Positions 17,184-25,200 of a stretch of 64,000 nucleotides of DNA are shown here, piece after piece; position 1 is the stretch's first letter, and the number at the start of each line of letters is the position of its first letter. The stretch is from an uncultured Bacteroides sp. (lineage in GTDB: Bacteria; Bacteroidota; Bacteroidia; Bacteroidales; Bacteroidaceae): positions 62,001 through 126,000 of the forward strand of contig CAAFTU010000096.1 in assembly GCA_900766005.1 (NCBI GenBank), given 5' to 3'. The notes beneath the pieces are model-generated. The model was not told the DNA's origin. It ran no database searches and saw nothing but the letters and a program-made list of their open reading frames with translations. A program made the translations under genes and the position numbers.

Positions 17184-18980
17184 TTAATCTTCAGAAAAAT
17201 GAACCAACACTTGTCGGTATGAATTAAATATCTTCGATTTCGAGACGAATCCTTCGTAACGTCCTTCCTCGTCCACCACAGGCAAGTTCCATGCCTTGGT
17301 ATCATCAAATGTCTGCATCACCTGCTCCATGCCGTCGGTCGTGTAGATTTTGGCAGGCGCCGAGGTCATCAGCTTGCTCACCGTGAAGCGGTGATACAAC
17401 TCCTGACGGAACATGATGTTGCGGATATCATCCAAGAGAACAATACCTAATAGTTCGCCGGTAGTCTTGTCGGTCACCGGAAACACATTGCGGTGAGAAG
17501 AAGCAATCGCCTTAACCAGTTCGCCCAAATCCATTTCCGGATGCACGGTCACGAAATCCTTCTCCACCACATTCTCCATTTTCATCAACGTGAGCACAGC
17601 CTTATCTTTATGGTGCGTAAGAAGCTGTCCTTTCTTGGCCAGACGCATGGAATAAATACTGTGGGGCTCAAAAGCGATAATCGTGAGATAGGAGCTCACC
17701 GACACAATCATCAGCGGAAGAAACAAGTCGTAACCTCCGGTAAGCTCGGCAATCAGAAAGACACCCGTCAGCGGTGCATGCATCACCCCGCTCATCACAC
17801 CCGCCATGCCCATCAAAGCAAAGTTCTTCTCGGGCAGATAAGCCGAAAAAGCAAAGTCGTTGCTGAAGTGGGAAAACACGAATCCGGCAATACAGCCTAA
17901 ATACAGCGAAGGCGCAAAGATACCACCGCAACCGCCACCGCCGTTGGTAGCACTCGACGCAAACACTTTGAACAAGATGATGAGCATCAGGTAGAGCAAA
18001 AGCAGATTGCTGTAGCCGTAGAAGATGGAGTTGTTCATCACCGTGTCCCACTCGACCACGGAAGTGCCGTTGAGCAGAAGCTCAATCGTGTCATAGCCTT
18101 CACCATAGAGCGGAGGAAAGAGGAAGATGAGCACACTCAGCATCACTCCTCCGAAAGCTAATTTCTTGTACGGATTGTCCAACCGTCCGAACACCCCTTC
18201 CACCGAATTCATGGCCCGCGTAAAATAAAGCGAAACCAGGCCGCAGAAAATGCCCAGCAGAATCACATACGGTATGCGGTTCAATGCAAAAGCCTCATCC
18301 AGATGAAACTTAAACATCGCCTCCGTGCCGGTTGTAATATAAGAAAGGGTGGCCGCCGTTACAGAAGAAATCAGCAACGGAAGCAGGGAAGACATCGTCA
18401 GGTCAATCATCAGCACCTCCAGCGTAAACACCAGTCCGGCAATCGGAGCCTTGAAAATACCTGCAATGGCACCGGCAGCTCCACAGCCTACCAGCAACAT
18501 CAAGGTGCGGTGTTCCATTTTAAACACACTGCCTAAATTGGAACCGATGGCCGAACCGGTGAGCACAATCGGTGCCTCGGCTCCTACCGAACCACCGAAA
18601 CCGATGGTAATGCCACTGGCTATAATCGACGACCAGATGTTGTGCCGCTTGATGCGCCCTTGCCTACGGGAAATGGCATACAGGATTTTGGTCACACCGT
18701 GGCTGATGTCATCCTTCACAATGTTGCGCACAAACCAGCCGGCCAGAAAAATACCCACTACCGGATAAACCAGATACAGGTAGTTGGCCTCGGTCGCATT
18801 AAAATTATCTGTCAGGAAATTCTGAATCTGATGGATAAAGAATTTCAATATCAAAGCAGCCAATGCCGTGAAAATACCAACCAGGAAACTCAAGATGAGA
18901 ATAAACTGTTTTTCCTTGATGTTGTCTTCACGCCATTTGATGCACCGCTGCATCAAACTCAACTTTTCTTCTGTCCTCAT
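17184..18980 (-). CDS. ClC-family chloride channel/antiporter with C-terminal CBS pair
   Basis: Polytopic inner-membrane anion channel or H+/Cl- antiporter of 598 residues. About ten hydrophobic helices cover residues 20-445, followed by two CBS domains (about 470-590; VTVHPEMDLGELV and IYTTDGMEQVMQTF). The third ClC motif GGIFAPSLYLG is conserved. The second motif reads GSVGAEAP rather than GREGP, keeping the gating Glu, and the first (normally GSGIP) is replaced by SHGVTK. Ion selectivity is therefore uncertain. Its start directly abuts the stop of sua5 and its stop is 3 bases from fmt. Confidence 0.9.
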   Translation of the reverse strand: MRTEEKLSLMQRCIKWREDNIKEKQFILILSFLVGIFTALAALILKFFIHQIQNFLTDNFNATEANYLYLVYPVVGIFLAGWFVRNIVKDDISHGVTKILYAISRRQGRIKRHNIWSSIIASGITIGFGGSVGAEAPIVLTGSAIGSNLGSVFKMEHRTLMLLVGCGAAGAIAGIFKAPIAGLVFTLEVLMIDLTMSSLLPLLISSVTAATLSYITTGTEAMFKFHLDEAFALNRIPYVILLGIFCGLVSLYFTRAMNSVEGVFGRLDNPYKKLAFGGVMLSVLIFLFPPLYGEGYDTIELLLNGTSVVEWDTVMNNSIFYGYSNLLLLYLMLIILFKVFASSATNGGGGCGGIFAPSLYLGCIAGFVFSHFSNDFAFSAYLPEKNFALMGMAGVMSGVMHAPLTGVFLIAELTGGYDLFLPLMIVSVSSYLTIIAFEPHSIYSMRLAKKGQLLTHHKDKAVLTLMKMENVVEKDFVTVHPEMDLGELVKAIASSHRNVFPVTDKTTGELLGIVLLDDIRNIMFRQELYHRFTVSKLMTSAPAKIYTTDGMEQVMQTFDDTKAWNLPVVDEEGRYEGFVSKSKIFNSYRQVLVHFSED

Positions 18981-19544
18981 TTATTCGCGAATTATCTTGA
19001 TGACTCCCCCTTTATCCAACTTGATGATGCTCGAAGGCTTCGGCTTGCTCAAATCATCTTGGCGGTAACCGACGATGTAGTCGACAGCCGACTTGATTTC
19101 TTCACTGATTTCACTGAAGTTTGCCGCTGCGGGCTGGCCGCTCACATTGGCAGAAGTAGACACAATCGCTTTGCGGAAGCGCTGACACAACCGTCTGGAA
19201 AACTCTTCATTGGTCACCCGGATGCCCACACTGCCGTCCTCGGCCAGCAGATTCGGAGCCAAGTTTCTTGCTCCGGAATAAATAATAGTAAGGGGTTTGT
19301 CGGAAAGTTCAATCAAATCCCATGCGACGGAGGGCACGTCCTGCACATAGAAATCCACCTTTACAGGCGTATCCACCAGCACCAGCAGTGCCTTGCTGTC
19401 GGCCCGTTTTTTAATTTCATACACCCGGCGTACAGCCTCTTCATTCGTCGCGTCACAACCGATGCCCCAAACCGTATCAGTGGGGTAAAGAATCACCCCA
19501 CCCTCATACATTACCTGGCAAGCTTTTTTAATATCTTCTATCAT
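18981..19544 (-). CDS. L-threonylcarbamoyladenylate synthase, Sua5/YciO/YrdC family
   Basis: Makes threonylcarbamoyl-AMP from threonine, bicarbonate and ATP for t6A modification of ANN-decoding tRNAs. The ATG at 19544 (MIEDIKKACQVMYEGGVILYPTDTVWGIG) gives 187 residues; an upstream ATG at 19574 sits nearly on the -7 promoter box and is unlikely. Characteristic segments are YPTDTVWGIGCDA, KKRADSKALL (the substrate-binding K-R-S/K pattern) and VSTSANVSGQPA. The protein has the YrdC domain without the C-terminal Sua5 domain. First gene of the sua5-clc-fmt-rpe operon. Confidence 0.92.
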   Translation of the reverse strand: MIEDIKKACQVMYEGGVILYPTDTVWGIGCDATNEEAVRRVYEIKKRADSKALLVLVDTPVKVDFYVQDVPSVAWDLIELSDKPLTIIYSGARNLAPNLLAEDGSVGIRVTNEEFSRRLCQRFRKAIVSTSANVSGQPAAANFSEISEEIKSAVDYIVGYRQDDLSKPKPSSIIKLDKGGVIKIIRE

Positions 19545-19560
19545 TTCTTGATTCTTATCA

Positions 19561-19605
19561 ATTGAGAATAACATGCAAAAATACTATTTTTGTGGCGAAT
19601 TCAAA
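19561..19605. promoter_or_regulatory. overlapping divergent promoters around palindrome CAAAAATACTATTTTTG
   Basis: The 17-base near-perfect palindrome at 19576-19592 contains two -7 boxes: TATTTTTG on the plus strand (19585-19592) and TATTTTTG on the minus strand (plus 19576-19583). The minus promoter has a TTTG -33 box (plus 19602-19605, 18-base spacer); the plus promoter has ATTG (19561-19564, 20-base spacer). They would drive the sua5 operon and the thioesterase gene from the same stretch of DNA. Confidence 0.7.
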
Positions 19606-19622
19606 AAGATTAAGTGAAAACA

Positions 19623-20063
19623 ATGGAAGAAATCGCATTTCACCACACATTGCCTATCCAGTTGCGCTTCAACGACGTAGATAAGTTCGGGCACGTCAAC
19701 AATACCGTTTACTTCTCTTTCTATGATTTAGGAAAAACCGAATACTTTGCTTCGGTGTGTCCGGGAGTAGATTGGGAAAAGACCGGCATCGTCGTAGTGC
19801 ATATCGAAGCCGATTTTGTCAAACAAATTTTTGCTTCCGACCAGATTGCCGTACAGACAGCCGTATCTCAAATCGGAACGAAAAGTTTTCACCTCATACA
19901 ACGGGTCATTGCCACCGATACGCACGAAGTGAAGTGCATCTGCCGTTCGGTCATGGTGGCTTTCGACCTGGAGAAACATGAATCCATGCCGATGACCCCG
20001 GAATGGATAGAGGCTATTTGCCGGTTTGAAGGGCGCGACTTGCGCAAACAGGCCGCCCACTGA
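19623..20063 (+). CDS. acyl-CoA thioesterase, 4HBT/hot-dog fold
   Basis: A 146-residue single hot-dog-fold protein of the 4-hydroxybenzoyl-CoA thioesterase family. The signature RFNDVDKFGHVNNTVYFSFYD holds the catalytic Asp and the conserved GHVNN. Such YbgC/FadM-type enzymes hydrolyse acyl-CoA or acyl-ACP; the substrate is not evident. ATG 19623 is preferred, with GTG 19614 as an alternative start nine bases upstream. An intrinsic terminator follows, so the gene is probably monocistronic. Confidence 0.88.
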   Translation: MEEIAFHHTLPIQLRFNDVDKFGHVNNTVYFSFYDLGKTEYFASVCPGVDWEKTGIVVVHIEADFVKQIFASDQIAVQTAVSQIGTKSFHLIQRVIATDTHEVKCICRSVMVAFDLEKHESMPMTPEWIEAICRFEGRDLRKQAAH

Positions 20064-20104
20064 CCTGCTGTGACACACTGACATCCACACGGATCCATAC
20101 AGGA

Positions 20105-20126
20105 AGCAGCCCGCCCGGCTGCTTTT
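20105..20126 (+). terminator. intrinsic terminator of the thioesterase gene
   Basis: AGCAGCC (20105-20111) pairs with GGCTGCT (20117-20123) around a 5-base loop, followed by TTTT and CGTTTCC. It lies 42 bases after the stop codon. Confidence 0.7.
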
Positions 20127-20258
20127 CGTTTCCGGAAACAGTCTGCAGGATAAAATCTATGGAAGCGTAATTTGTATACTCCAAATATTATGCTTAATAT
20201 TGCAACGTGTTTCTCTTCTCCAATAAAAAATCCTTTAATCATCTATTAAAACATTTTT

Positions 20259-22073
20259 ATGAACATGAACAGTAAAATTTCCAGTCTGATTATTGCCGGA
20301 CTCTGCTGCTTAGGAAGTGTAAACGGACAAAACCAAACAGGAATCACCCATTCGGGACAACCTACCGAACAAAAACCTTTTCCGATTGTTCAATACACAG
20401 AACTTGCCAACCCGACTCCTACCGACGAGACGTCGTGGAAAGGAATGAATGAAGCCCGTTGCGCCTGGGGAAACAGCTACACACGCTACAAGAAGGAAAG
20501 CAATCCGCGCTTGAACCAGAAAAGCATCAAGCTCACCGGATGGAAAGGAGAAAGAGTGGCTGCCCAACTCGTTATTTCATCAGGCATCGATCTGGAAAGC
20601 GTTTCGGTAGAAACCTCTCCTCTGACCCATTCCTCCGGCAAGAGCCGCTTGGCTGACGACCGCCTGCTGAAAGGTTTTGTGCGCTACGTGATGACAGACG
20701 GACTGAACAAGGAGGGTACCGGCAGCTGCGGACACCGTCCGGATTTATCTTTATTCGACTCTACGCTGGTGGCCGACCCCATCGACCATCTGGCTCTCAC
20801 CCTGCCCATGAAGGCCAAGACTTCTCAAGGATATTGGATCCGTGTCTGGATTCCTGAGGATGCCACACCGGGACAGTACACCTCTACCGTTACCGTGAAA
20901 AATAAAGAAACGGTAATCGGCCGCCTCCAGCTGCAGGTCTATGTTCAAAACCGCACGCTCCCCGCACCAAGCGAATGGGCTTTCCATCTGGATTTGTGGC
21001 AGAATCCTTTCGCCGTGGCCCGCTACCATCAGGTGCCGGTGTGGTCGGAAGAACACTTCAAACTGCTGGAAGCAGAAATGAAGCCGTATGCGGATGCCGG
21101 CGGTAAAGTGATTACCACTTCCATCATGCATCATCCCTGGAGTGCCCAGACATACGATCCGTTTGAAACCATGATTACGTGGGTAAAAAGAATCGACGGC
21201 ACGTGGCTGTTCGACTATACCGTGTTCGACAAATGGGTGCAGTTTATGATGGATATGGGAGTGAAAAAAGAAATCGGTTGCTTCTCCATGATTCCCTGGA
21301 AACTTTCTTTCCAGTACTTTGACCAGGCCACCAACAGCCTGAAAGAACTGAAAACCAAGCCGGGTGAAAAAGAGTATCACGACCTGTGGGTGAACATGCT
21401 GAAGGACTTCGCCGCCCATCTGAAAGCGAAAGGCTGGTTTGAAATTACGCATATTGCCATGGACGAACGCCCGATGCCCGACATGCTGGAAGCGTTTAAA
21501 ATTATCCGTGAAGCAGATCCTCATTTCAATGTCTCACTGGCTGGGGCGCTGCATGCCGAACTTTCGGATGAACTGAATGACTATTGTGTGGCCATTGCCG
21601 ACAAATATCCGGAAGAAATGAAGAAAAAAAGAAAAGCGGAAGGAAAGGTTACAACCTACTATACCTGCTGTACGGAATCGTGGCCCAATACCTACACATT
21701 CAGCAACCCGGCAGAAGGGGCTTGGATTGGATGGTATGCCGCCAAAGAGAACTTAGATGGTTACTTGCGTTGGGCACTCAACAGCTGGACCATCGAACCC
21801 CTGCTCGACAGCCGTTTCTATACATGGGGAGCCGGCGACACTTATATGCTGTATCCGGCCGGAAGAACGTGTCTGCGCTACGAGAATCTGGTGGAAGGTA
21901 TTCAGGCATATGAAAAAGTACGCATCCTGAAAGAAGAACTGCAGGCACAAGGCAAAACAGCAACGCTGCGCAAACTGGACAAGGTGCTGCAAAGCTTTGA
22001 TGAAGTGCAGCTGGTAAAAACGCCTGCAGAAGTATTTGTGGAAAAAGCCAAAGCATTTATCAACCGCCTCTAA
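20259..22073 (+). CDS. secreted DUF4091 domain-containing protein, putative glycoside hydrolase-like
   Basis: A 604-residue protein with an N-terminal signal (MNSKISSLIIAGLCCLGSVNGQ; cleavage after about residue 23). An N-terminal beta-sandwich-like part (residues 60-240) is followed by a probable TIM barrel with aromatic-rich segments (FHLDLWQNPFAVARYH, HHPWSAQTYDPF, HIAMDERPMPDM) and the C-terminal DUF4091 signature (SRFYTWGAGDTYMLYP, LRYENLVEGIQAYEKVRIL). DUF4091 proteins are common in glycan-degrading Bacteroidetes, where a hydrolase role is suspected but the substrate is unclear. A Glu in DERP could be catalytic, by inference only. It forms a pair with the TlpA-like lipoprotein gene 22 bases downstream. 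Confidence 0.8.
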   Translation: MNMNSKISSLIIAGLCCLGSVNGQNQTGITHSGQPTEQKPFPIVQYTELANPTPTDETSWKGMNEARCAWGNSYTRYKKESNPRLNQKSIKLTGWKGERVAAQLVISSGIDLESVSVETSPLTHSSGKSRLADDRLLKGFVRYVMTDGLNKEGTGSCGHRPDLSLFDSTLVADPIDHLALTLPMKAKTSQGYWIRVWIPEDATPGQYTSTVTVKNKETVIGRLQLQVYVQNRTLPAPSEWAFHLDLWQNPFAVARYHQVPVWSEEHFKLLEAEMKPYADAGGKVITTSIMHHPWSAQTYDPFETMITWVKRIDGTWLFDYTVFDKWVQFMMDMGVKKEIGCFSMIPWKLSFQYFDQATNSLKELKTKPGEKEYHDLWVNMLKDFAAHLKAKGWFEITHIAMDERPMPDMLEAFKIIREADPHFNVSLAGALHAELSDELNDYCVAIADKYPEEMKKKRKAEGKVTTYYTCCTESWPNTYTFSNPAEGAWIGWYAAKENLDGYLRWALNSWTIEPLLDSRFYTWGAGDTYMLYPAGRTCLRYENLVEGIQAYEKVRILKEELQAQGKTATLRKLDKVLQSFDEVQLVKTPAEVFVEKAKAFINRL

Positions 22074-22095
22074 TTAACACTAACATTATATCAAC

Positions 22096-23247
22096 ATGAA
22101 AATGAAAAAGAATCTTTACGCTATGCTGGCAGGTTCAGCCCTGCTGGCTGCTTGCCAAACTGCTCCACAGCAGACTGTGCTGAAGGGAGAACTCACTGGA
22201 GTAGAAAGCGACACGCTGATTGTGAACTACTTTGCCGTGAACGATTTCAGCCGTCAAAACGTAAAACATGACACTATTGCCTTGCAGCAAGGCAAATTCT
22301 CGTATACCCTGCCCACCGACTCGGTTCCAACGGAAGTGTGGCTGTATGCCAAACCAGTAGCCGGCATGGGATATGACATGAGAGCCAACACGCAGGTGCT
22401 GCTGTTCCCCGGACAGACCATTACGCTGACCGGCGAACTGAAAGGTTGTACGGCTTCCGGAAGCAAATTCCATGAAGAACTGGCTGCAGTCGTGGCACAG
22501 CAAAAGCCAATCCGTGTCCAGCTGGATTCTGTGGGCAACCTGCTGACAAAACTTCAAAATGAAAAAGCTCCTCAGGAAGAGATACAGAAACTGTATACCG
22601 AACAATACAAGCCGCTGGCCAACCAGCAGAAAGAAGTGTGCGTGAAGTACATCCGCGAACACCTGAACAGTGATGCTTCGCTGTATCTGCTTTCTCAACT
22701 GGGCCTGAAAGAATCGAAAGAACTCTTGCCTCAGCTGGATGCAGCTGTGAAAGCAGGTCCGCTGGCTTCTCTCTACAAACGGATTGATGCAGCGATCCAA
22801 CGCGACCTGGCGTTTGAAGAAGCTAAAAAGAATGTAGCAGAAGGCAAACCGGCTCCCGACTTTACACTGACAGACATCAACGGCAAGCCGTTTACGCTCT
22901 CTTCGCTGCGCGGCAAATATGTGGTGCTCGACTTCTGGGGAAGCTGGTGCGGCTGGTGCATCAAGGGAATGCCTGAAATGAAGAAATACTATGCCAAGTA
23001 CCAGAATAAACTGGAAATTGTAGGTATCGACTGCCGTGATACGGAAGAAAAATGGAAGGATGCAGTCAAACGCCACGAACTGCCTTGGCTGAACGTGCGC
23101 AATGACGATGCTACCGACGCTACGCTGCTGTATGCAGTCAACGGATTCCCTACCAAGATTGTGATTGACCCGGAAGGCAACATCAACAAAATTGTAATCG
23201 GTGAAGACCCGGCGTTCTATAAGCATCTGGACCAACTGTTCAAATAA
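22096..23247 (+). CDS. TlpA-like thioredoxin-domain lipoprotein (DUF4369 N-domain)
   Basis: A 383-residue exported thioredoxin-fold protein. The signal ends in a lipobox (AGSALLAACQT), so the protein is probably lipid-anchored. Residues 25-130 match the DUF4369 type of N-terminal domain, a helical linker follows, and the C-terminal third is a TlpA/ResA domain: GKPAPDFTLTDINGKPFTLSSLRGKYVVLDFWGSWCGWCIKGMPEM, with active-site CGWC at about residues 296-299, and a cis-proline segment GFPTKIVID. Such proteins are disulfide reductases of the cell envelope. It is probably co-transcribed with the DUF4091 gene and followed by a strong terminator. Confidence 0.9.
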   Translation: MKMKKNLYAMLAGSALLAACQTAPQQTVLKGELTGVESDTLIVNYFAVNDFSRQNVKHDTIALQQGKFSYTLPTDSVPTEVWLYAKPVAGMGYDMRANTQVLLFPGQTITLTGELKGCTASGSKFHEELAAVVAQQKPIRVQLDSVGNLLTKLQNEKAPQEEIQKLYTEQYKPLANQQKEVCVKYIREHLNSDASLYLLSQLGLKESKELLPQLDAAVKAGPLASLYKRIDAAIQRDLAFEEAKKNVAEGKPAPDFTLTDINGKPFTLSSLRGKYVVLDFWGSWCGWCIKGMPEMKKYYAKYQNKLEIVGIDCRDTEEKWKDAVKRHELPWLNVRNDDATDATLLYAVNGFPTKIVIDPEGNINKIVIGEDPAFYKHLDQLFK

Positions 23248-23266
23248 AAAAGAACCACTGAATCAT

Positions 23267-23309
23267 AAAATATCACGGTGTTTGCAACAGAATACCGTGA
23301 TATTTTTTT
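23267..23309 (+). terminator. intrinsic terminator after the TlpA-like gene
   Basis: AAAATATCACGGT (23267-23279) and ACCGTGATATTTT (23294-23306) form a perfect 13-bp stem with a 14-base loop, continued by T residues to 23309. Confidence 0.93.
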
Positions 23310-23481
23310 CCCCCACAGCCACACGGCCCGCCCGTCTTTCCGCCCTGTTATTTCCTTCCTCCCTCGAAATATTTTCGTCATATCCCCTCTTCACTCCGGT
23401 TTTTTTCGTACTTTTACACCTTGTTGGAAAGAATACCTTTTCCGGCTCCTTGGATAAGAAAAAGAAAAAACAATATATAAA

Positions 23482-25200
23482 ATGAATCATAAATGGAATT
23501 ATCGACCCATTACACCCGAACAGGCAGAAACAAGCCAGATACTGGCCAAAGAGCTCGGCATTAGTCCGATTCTTGGGCGGCTCCTGGTGCAACGGGGAAT
23601 CACAAAAGCCAAAGAGGCTAAACGATTCTTCCGGCCGCAATTGCCCGACCTGCATGATCCGTTCCTCATGAAGGACATGGATGTTGCAGTAGAACGTCTG
23701 AACAAGGCGATGGGAAAGAAAGAACGTATTTTAATTTATGGAGACTATGACGTAGATGGTACCACCGCCGTGGCGCTGGTCTACAAGTTTATTCAACAGT
23801 TCTATTCGAACCTGGACTATTACATTCCCGACCGCTACGACGAGGGATATGGTATTTCTAAAAAAGGAGTGGACTACGCCGCTGAAACCGGCGTGGGACT
23901 GATTATCGTACTCGACTGCGGCATCAAAGCGGTGGAGGAGATTGCCTATGCCAAAGAGAAAGGCATCGATTTCATCATCTGCGACCATCATGTGCCCGAC
24001 GACGTGCTTCCTCCGGCTCTTGCCATCCTGAATGCCAAGCGGCCGGACAACACCTATCCCTACGAACATCTCTCGGGATGCGGAGTGGGCTTTAAATTCA
24101 TGCAGGCATTTGCCATCAGCAACGGCATTGAGTTTCATCACCTGATTCCGCTGCTCGACATCGTGGCTGTGAGCATCGCTTCGGACATTGTACCGATTAT
24201 GGGCGAAAACCGCATTTTGGCTTTCCACGGACTGAAGCAGCTCAACAGCAATCCCAGTGTGGGAATGAAAGCGATTATTGATATCTGCGGCTTGTCTGAA
24301 AAAGAAATCACCTTCAGCGACATTGTGTTCAAGATCGGACCGAGAATCAATGCCTCGGGACGTATCCAGAATGGTAAGGAAGCAGTGGATTTGCTCACGG
24401 AAAAGGATTTCTCGGTGGCGCTGGAAAAAGCGGCTCTCATCAATCAGTATAACGAGACACGGAAAGACCTCGACAAAAGCATGACTGAAGAGGCCAATCA
24501 GATTGTGGCTCATCTGGAAGGTTTGGCCGACCGCCGCTCCATCGTGCTCTACAACGAGGAATGGCACAAAGGGGTGATCGGTATCGTGGCTTCGCGGCTG
24601 ACTGAAGTTTTTTACCGCCCCGCCGTTGTGCTGACCCGCACGGACGACATGGCAACAGGCTCGGCCCGGTCGGTATCCGGATTTGACGTGTACAAGGCCA
24701 TTGAGCATTGCCGCGACTTGCTCGAAAACTTCGGCGGACATACCTATGCTGCCGGCCTTTCGATGAAAGTGGAGAATGTGAAAGCCTTCACAAAACGATT
24801 TGAAGATTATGTTGCCAATCACATTCTACCCGATCAGACCAGTGCGGTCATCGACATTGATGCAGAAATCGACTTCAAGGATATCTCCTTCAAGTTTTTC
24901 AATGACTTGAAGAAGTTCAACCCATTCGGGCCGGACAACACCAAGCCTGTTTTCTGCACGCACCATGTCTACGACTACGGCACCAGCAAAGTGGTGGGAC
25001 GCGACCAGGAACATATCAAACTGGAACTGGTGGACAACAAATCGAACAATGTGATGAACGGTATTGCATTCGGACAGAGTTCGCACGTGCGCTATATCAA
25101 AACCAAACGCTCGTTTGATATCTGCTACACCATTGAGGAAAACACCCATAAGCGGGGAGAAGTGCAACTTCAAATCGAAGACATAAAACCGATTGAATAA
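23482..25200 (+). CDS. recJ: single-stranded-DNA-specific exonuclease RecJ
   Basis: 5'-3' single-strand DNA exonuclease acting in RecF-pathway recombination, base excision and mismatch repair. The 572-residue protein shows the DHH-family motifs: IYGDYDVDGTTA at about residues 87-97, VLDCGIKA, ICDHHVPDD near 168, SGCGVGFK, GPRINASGRI near 290, and the DHHA1 loop NFGGHTYAAGLS near 412, followed by a C-terminal OB-fold region. Its stop overlaps the TTG start of recQ, so these two recombination enzymes are translationally coupled. Confidence 0.95.
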   Translation: MNHKWNYRPITPEQAETSQILAKELGISPILGRLLVQRGITKAKEAKRFFRPQLPDLHDPFLMKDMDVAVERLNKAMGKKERILIYGDYDVDGTTAVALVYKFIQQFYSNLDYYIPDRYDEGYGISKKGVDYAAETGVGLIIVLDCGIKAVEEIAYAKEKGIDFIICDHHVPDDVLPPALAILNAKRPDNTYPYEHLSGCGVGFKFMQAFAISNGIEFHHLIPLLDIVAVSIASDIVPIMGENRILAFHGLKQLNSNPSVGMKAIIDICGLSEKEITFSDIVFKIGPRINASGRIQNGKEAVDLLTEKDFSVALEKAALINQYNETRKDLDKSMTEEANQIVAHLEGLADRRSIVLYNEEWHKGVIGIVASRLTEVFYRPAVVLTRTDDMATGSARSVSGFDVYKAIEHCRDLLENFGGHTYAAGLSMKVENVKAFTKRFEDYVANHILPDQTSAVIDIDAEIDFKDISFKFFNDLKKFNPFGPDNTKPVFCTHHVYDYGTSKVVGRDQEHIKLELVDNKSNNVMNGIAFGQSSHVRYIKTKRSFDICYTIEENTHKRGEVQLQIEDIKPIE

